From positions 1-64,000 of the forward strand of contig JBKBSO010000004.1 of assembly GCA_046291695.1 (NCBI GenBank): a stretch of DNA of 64,000 nucleotides, written 5' to 3'. Positions 60,625 through 64,000 of this stretch are shown one piece after another. Each line of letters begins with the position of its first letter. The first letter of the stretch is position 1. The notes below the pieces were generated by a model. The model ran no database searches. It was not told the origin of the DNA and saw only the letters and a program-made list of their open reading frames with translations. The position numbers and the translations under genes were made by a program. Source of the stretch: PNNG01 sp046291695. GTDB lineage: Bacteria; Bacteroidota; Bacteroidia; UBA7662.

Positions 60625-61893
60625 ATGCCCACCAACGCACCTTTGGCCGAACGCATGCGGCCCAAAAAGCTCGACGATTATATTGGCCAGCAGCACCTGG
60701 TAGGCGAAAATGGCATTGTACGCAAGCTCATCGCCCAGCAGCGCCTGCCTTCCCTCCTGTTTTGGGGTCCTCCTGGCGTGGGCAAAACCACCCTGGCCCA
60801 ACTCATTGCAGGTGCCATGAAAAGGCCCTTTCATATTTTAAGCGCCGTACAATCAGGCGTAAAAGATGTACGCGACGTGATCAACAGCGGCGGCGGCATG
60901 TTTGCCCCGGTTTTATTCATCGACGAGATTCACCGCTTTTCGAAAAGTCAGCAAGATGCCCTCTTGGCGGCGGTTGAAAAAGGCAAAATCACCCTCATAG
61001 GCGCTACCACTGAAAACCCCAGCTTTGAGGTCAATGCCGCCTTATTGAGCCGTTGTCAGGTATATTTGCTCGAAGCCCTGAGCCGCGATGAACTGCTGCT
61101 GATGGTCGATCAAGCCATACAGCAAGACGAAATACTCAAGCACCGAAGCATTGAGCTGCACGAATCGCAGGCCTTGTTGCACCTGAGCGGCGGTGATGGA
61201 CGTAAACTGCTCAACCTGCTCGAACTACTGGTAGAAAGCACGCCCGAAAGTGCCCCGGTGGTCATTACCGATGCGCTGGTGCTGGAGGTAGCACAGCAGC
61301 ACATGGCCCGCTACGACAAATCGGGCGAGCAGCATTACGACATCATTTCGGCCTTCATCAAATCGATCCGTGGCAGCGACCCCAACGCGGCCCTCTACTA
61401 CCTTGCCCGGATGATTGTTGGCGGCGAAGACCCCTCCTTTATTGCCCGCCGCTTGTTGATTTTGGCCAGCGAAGACATTGGCAACGCCAATCCTACCGCC
61501 ATGATTTTGGCCAAAAGCTGCATGGAAGCCGTGCGCATGATTGGCTACCCCGAAGCCCGCATCATTTTATCGCAAACCACCGTTTACTTGGCCAGCTCAC
61601 CTAAAAGCAACGCCAGCTATGTGGCCATCGACAAAGCCATTGATCTGGTGAAAAAAACCGGCGATCTGCCCGTTCCCCTGCACTTGCGCAATGCTCCCAC
61701 CAAACTCATGAAAGAAATTGGCTACGGCAAAGGCTACCAATACAGTCACGATGGCCCCGGGAATTTTATTGCCCAAGAATTTTTACCCGAAGAAATCAGT
61801 GGCACCCGTTTGTACGAACCCGGCCACAACGCCCGGGAAGCCGAAATGCGCAGCCAACTCAAACGCTGGTGGCAAGAGCGGTATGGATATTAA
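60625..61893 (+). CDS. rarA: Replication-associated recombination protein A
   Basis: This 422-residue AAA+ ATPase (MgsA/WRNIP1 family) acts at stalled replication forks with SSB. It starts MPTNAPLAERMRPKKLDDYIGQQHL. Walker A is GPPGVGKTT (residues 48-56), Walker B is LFIDEIHRF, and sensor 1 is IGATTENPSFEVN. The C-terminal region has the conserved LRNAPTKLMKEIGYGKGYQYSHDGP. The gene is intact, but its last 214 bp recur at 63603. A TATTTTTG box lies 3 nt before the ATG. Confidence 0.95.
   Translation: MPTNAPLAERMRPKKLDDYIGQQHLVGENGIVRKLIAQQRLPSLLFWGPPGVGKTTLAQLIAGAMKRPFHILSAVQSGVKDVRDVINSGGGMFAPVLFIDEIHRFSKSQQDALLAAVEKGKITLIGATTENPSFEVNAALLSRCQVYLLEALSRDELLLMVDQAIQQDEILKHRSIELHESQALLHLSGGDGRKLLNLLELLVESTPESAPVVITDALVLEVAQQHMARYDKSGEQHYDIISAFIKSIRGSDPNAALYYLARMIVGGEDPSFIARRLLILASEDIGNANPTAMILAKSCMEAVRMIGYPEARIILSQTTVYLASSPKSNASYVAIDKAIDLVKKTGDLPVPLHLRNAPTKLMKEIGYGKGYQYSHDGPGNFIAQEFLPEEISGTRLYEPGHNAREAEMRSQLKRWWQERYGY
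61673..61886 (+). repeat. Left copy of 214-bp direct repeat (rarA 3' end)
   Basis: Bases 61673-61886 match 63603-63816 at 212 of 214 positions. The differences are A/G at 61699/63629 (Thr to Ala) and T/C at 61746/63676 (silent). After the repeat the two copies diverge in bases yet both still encode Gly-Tyr-stop (GGATATTAA here, GGTTACTGA there). This copy is part of the intact rarA. Confidence 0.95.
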
Positions 61894-62167
61894 CCGCAAA
61901 TAAAACGCCTCGCAAGGAAATAGCTGGCGACCTTCCGAAAAGCTGGTAAAAGACACAGCATTCATCCATTAGCGGCACGTTCATGAGCCACACAAAAGTG
62001 CTACGCCCTCCTCACTATTGGTGGTAAATCAAACAAGACGATAGTAATGGCAAGACATTATACAGGTTTACATTGAATGACATTTGGGCTCTTTTTCTTG
62101 ACAATGAGTAGTATGGACGAAAAATCATTACTCTGTTGGCGAAATCAGCACATTGAAAATTTTAAAA

Positions 62168-62270
62168 TTTGCACAACAAATTTCCTTAAATTTGCACAAC
62201 GAATTTCCTTAAATATGCACAACGAATTCCCTTAAATATGCACAACGAATTTCCTTAAATATGCACAACG
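62168..62270 (+). repeat. Iteron-like tandem array, 23-bp unit, about 4.5 copies
   Basis: Units start at 62168, 62191, 62214, 62237 and 62260 (partial). The core is TATGCACAACGAATTTCC followed by TTAAA, with T or A at position 2 and few substitutions. Units abut without spacers, so this is not a CRISPR array. The array ends 39 nt before the AAA-ATPase start, where it could bind a regulator or the ATPase itself. The rest of the 416-nt gap 61894-62309 contains no recognisable gene or terminator. Confidence 0.92.
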
Positions 62271-62309
62271 CAATAAAAAATAAGCCCCAATCACCTAATA
62301 ATCAACCTC

Positions 62310-63563
62310 ATGACATACACTCCTAGGATTATTGAAAAAGAGCTAATTGCAAATTTAGCAGCATCTGGTGCTGTGCTAATCAAAGGCCCTAAATCGTGCG
62401 GAAAAACAGAAACAGCCAAGCGTTTTGCCCAGAGTATCTTAGAAATGGATAGGGACCCACAAGTTTCAATGCTCATGGCAACCGACCCCAACCTACTCTT
62501 GAAAGGAAAAACCCCCAGGCTTATTGACGAATGGCAGGAACAGGCTACGATTTGGAATTATGTTCGCCACGAAGTTGACAAACGCAAAGAGAAAGGGCAA
62601 TTTATATTAACTGGTTCAGCCAATCCAAATGATGAGATAAAGCTCCATAGTGGCTCAGGACGATTTACTGTGGTACATATGGATACAATGACTTGGGAAG
62701 AACTTGGCTACTCAACCGGAATTGTAAAAATGGCTGATTTACTTACTGGATCTATATCGGATTTTTATCAAGAAGGCATTTCTCTAAATTTTATCCTCGA
62801 TAGCATGCTTATTGGTGGTTGGCCAAACTTGTTGAATGAACCTGTGAACAATGCGATCAAGTTGAATTTGGGGTATGTTGATCTGTTGTGCGAAGTAGAT
62901 ATGGCCCGAATAACTGGGGTAAAGCGAGACCCACAAAAAGTGAGGAATTTACTCAAATCGTTGGCCAGAAATACCGCAACACTAGTAGACAATAATACCC
63001 TGGAAAAGGATACAAAAGCATATGAAAACAGCGAGATATCGAGAAACACCATCACTGACTATCTGAGCGCTTTATCACAATTAATGATTTTATACGAACA
63101 ACCAGCATTTAATCCACATATTAGATCTTCGGCATCACTTCGGAAGGCAGCAAAACGTCATTTGGTCGACCCCTCATTGGCTGTTGCTGTACTAGGACTC
63201 AACCGTGAAGCATTGATTAACGATCTAAATTTCACGGGTTTTTTGTTCGAAACTTTGGCCATCCATGAATTAAAAGTTTATGCCAAGGCAAACGATGCAA
63301 TGCTTTTCCATTATCAAGATTCGTATGGTTTGGAAATTGATGCCATTGCCCAAAAACGTAATGGTGACTATGCCGCATTCGAAATCAAATTAGGTGTAGG
63401 GCATATTGAAGAAGCCGCAGCCCAATTGAAAAAATTTGAAGCAACTATTGATACTTCAAAAATGAATCCACCAAAGTCGCTTAATATCATCACAGGAACA
63501 GGCGCAAGCTATAAACGTAAAGATGGCATTCACGTAATCTCCCTCGCCGCTTTGGGACATTGA
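62310..63563 (+). CDS. AAA-family ATPase with DUF4143 C-terminal domain
   Basis: This 417-residue protein has an N-terminal AAA_14-type ATPase: Walker A GPKSCGKT (residues 26-33), Walker B LIDEWQ (71-76) and a sensor-like ILTGSAN (99-105). The C-terminal DUF4143 region contains LEIDAIAQKRNGDYAAFEIKLG. Glu 342/Asp 344 and Glu 358-x-Lys 360 have the spacing of a PD-(D/E)xK nuclease core. The family is common in accessory loci of Bacteroidota and archaea and has no settled function. It lies between two copies of the rarA 3' end and behind the 23-bp array. Its AT-richer sequence differs from the surrounding core genes. Confidence 0.88.
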   Translation: MTYTPRIIEKELIANLAASGAVLIKGPKSCGKTETAKRFAQSILEMDRDPQVSMLMATDPNLLLKGKTPRLIDEWQEQATIWNYVRHEVDKRKEKGQFILTGSANPNDEIKLHSGSGRFTVVHMDTMTWEELGYSTGIVKMADLLTGSISDFYQEGISLNFILDSMLIGGWPNLLNEPVNNAIKLNLGYVDLLCEVDMARITGVKRDPQKVRNLLKSLARNTATLVDNNTLEKDTKAYENSEISRNTITDYLSALSQLMILYEQPAFNPHIRSSASLRKAAKRHLVDPSLAVAVLGLNREALINDLNFTGFLFETLAIHELKVYAKANDAMLFHYQDSYGLEIDAIAQKRNGDYAAFEIKLGVGHIEEAAAQLKKFEATIDTSKMNPPKSLNIITGTGASYKRKDGIHVISLAALGH

Positions 63564-63602
63564 CGTCGAATTTTTGTCGAAATTAGACGATGTAACCGCC
63601 CT

Positions 63603-63823
63603 TTCCCCTGCACTTGCGCAATGCTCCCGCCAAACTCATGAAAGAAATTGGCTACGGCAAAGGCTACCAATACAGCCACGATGGCCCCGGGAATTTTATT
63701 GCCCAAGAATTTTTACCCGAAGAAATCAGTGGCACCCGTTTGTACGAACCCGGCCACAACGCCCGGGAAGCCGAAATGCGCAGCCAACTCAAACGCTGGT
63801 GGCAAGAGCGGTATGGTTACTGA
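63603..63823 (+). pseudogene. Truncated duplicate of the rarA 3' end (right repeat copy)
   Basis: This fragment repeats the last 73 or so codons of rarA in frame to a TGA stop at 63821-63823 and has no 5' part. It is 99% identical to 61673-61886 over 214 bp. It carries Ala for the Thr in the LRNAPTKL motif that I recall as conserved in RarA, consistent with relaxed constraint. Its final codons differ by synonymous bases from the intact gene, which suggests an origin from a different rarA allele rather than a simple local copy. A TTG-initiated frame exists, but translation is unlikely. Confidence 0.9.
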
Positions 63824-63928
63824 ATGCGAAGCCGAATTTATACTAAGGTTTGATGTAGCGTCTGAAAAGCTACCTAACAAAAACCTACTGCTGCATTTTT
63901 CATGCATAATTACACCAAACAACTCCTC

Positions 63929-64000
63929 ATGGCACGCCAAAGCATTTCAATTTCGGAACCAAATGACGAATGGCTAAAAAGCCGAGTCGATTCTAAAGAG
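63929..64000 (+). CDS. ParD-family antitoxin, N-terminal part (cut by window end)
   Basis: The last 72 bases encode MARQSISISEPNDEWLKSRV and four further residues and run off the window. The pattern (MxRQSIS-x-x-PND-WLK) is typical of ParD/CopG ribbon-helix-helix antitoxins, whose partner ParE-type toxin normally follows. A small inverted repeat TGCAT-N5-ATGCA (63892-63906) lies upstream and could be part of an autoregulatory operator. It sits about 105 nt past the rarA fragment, so it belongs to the same accessory site. Confidence 0.72.
   Translation, partial: MARQSISISEPNDEWLKSRVDSKE

Noticed and set aside
61894..62167. Protein gene between rarA and the iterons
   Set aside because: Only short frames occur, none with a credible start or a recognisable motif.
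62168..62270. CRISPR array
   Set aside because: Units are 23 bp and directly adjacent with no spacers, and there are no cas genes.
63648..63977. Open frame of 109 codons over the right rarA repeat
   Set aside because: The same frame exists antisense to the reading sense in the left copy (61718-61903), and it is a frame-shifted shadow of rarA.

Overview
The window is a chromosomal segment from a member of the Bacteroidota (Flavobacteriia/Cytophagia-like). The evidence is concordant: a type IX secretion (T9SS) plug protein, cargo with both kinds of T9SS sorting domain (type A at 12.8 kb, type B at 34.5 kb), a TonB-dependent receptor with a carboxypeptidase-regulatory N-terminal domain, a TamL-like lipoprotein, a Na+-translocating NADH:quinone reductase operon, and promoters of the Bacteroidota form TTG-N18/19-TAnnTTTG. 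The genus cannot be fixed from the sequence alone.

Layout. 0.1-3.6 kb: a secreted esterase and a GH13 amylase-type lipoprotein. 3.6-10.6 kb: a six-gene minus-strand envelope operon with four related small outer-membrane barrels, one intact DUF3857/transglutaminase and one paralogue that has lost all three catalytic residues. 10.7-12.9 kb: a T9SS type A cargo protein. 13.0 kb: tRNA-Leu(GAG). 13.1-16.2 kb: a head-to-head pair, TrmH-family methyltransferase and TamL. 16.3-16.9 kb: rplU-rpmA. 17-22.6 kb: an operon of exonuclease, fused oligopeptide ABC ATPase, RNase R and polyprenyl synthase. 22.7-24 kb: a membrane coiled-coil gene and an intergenic region with three terminators and a possible small RNA. 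24-32.3 kb: SPOR protein, barrel protein, giant TPR protein and TonB receptor. 32.4-37.2 kb: threonylcarbamoyl-AMP synthase, sucC and a very large T9SS type B protein. 37.3-43.2 kb: nqrABCDEF. 43.3-46.5 kb: ABC-F ATPase and T9SS plug protein. 46.7-50 kb: SirB1-like protein and topA. 50-57.9 kb: two glycosyltransferases, CCA-adding enzyme, a pRiA4b ORF-3-like protein, miaA, rsmE, a DUF4159 protein and an acetyltransferase. 58-58.8 kb: a single-domain IS200/RAYT-like transposase next to REP-like hairpins. 58.8-61.9 kb: pyrD, mnmD and rarA. 61.9-64 kb: an accessory insertion behind rarA.

How the genes fit together. Most of the window is housekeeping (translation, tRNA and rRNA modification, DNA topology, respiration), interleaved with envelope machinery: TamL, T9SS plug, TonB uptake, barrel clusters and SPOR/TPR proteins. 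The tRNA has no encoded CCA, which fits the CCA-adding enzyme present at 52.5 kb.

Most unusual regions. (1) At 61.7-64 kb the last 214 bp of rarA are repeated almost perfectly 1,930 bp downstream. The repeats bracket an AAA-ATPase/DUF4143 gene preceded by an array of about 4.5 tandem 23-bp iteron-like repeats, and a ParD-type antitoxin begins just beyond at the window edge. This looks like a small mobile or defence-like cargo site at the 3' end of rarA. (2) The barrel/transglutaminase/pseudo-transglutaminase operon at 3.6-10.6 kb looks like an uncharacterised envelope system. (3) The RAYT-like transposase has Tyr in place of the first His of its HUH motif and lies beside candidate target hairpins.
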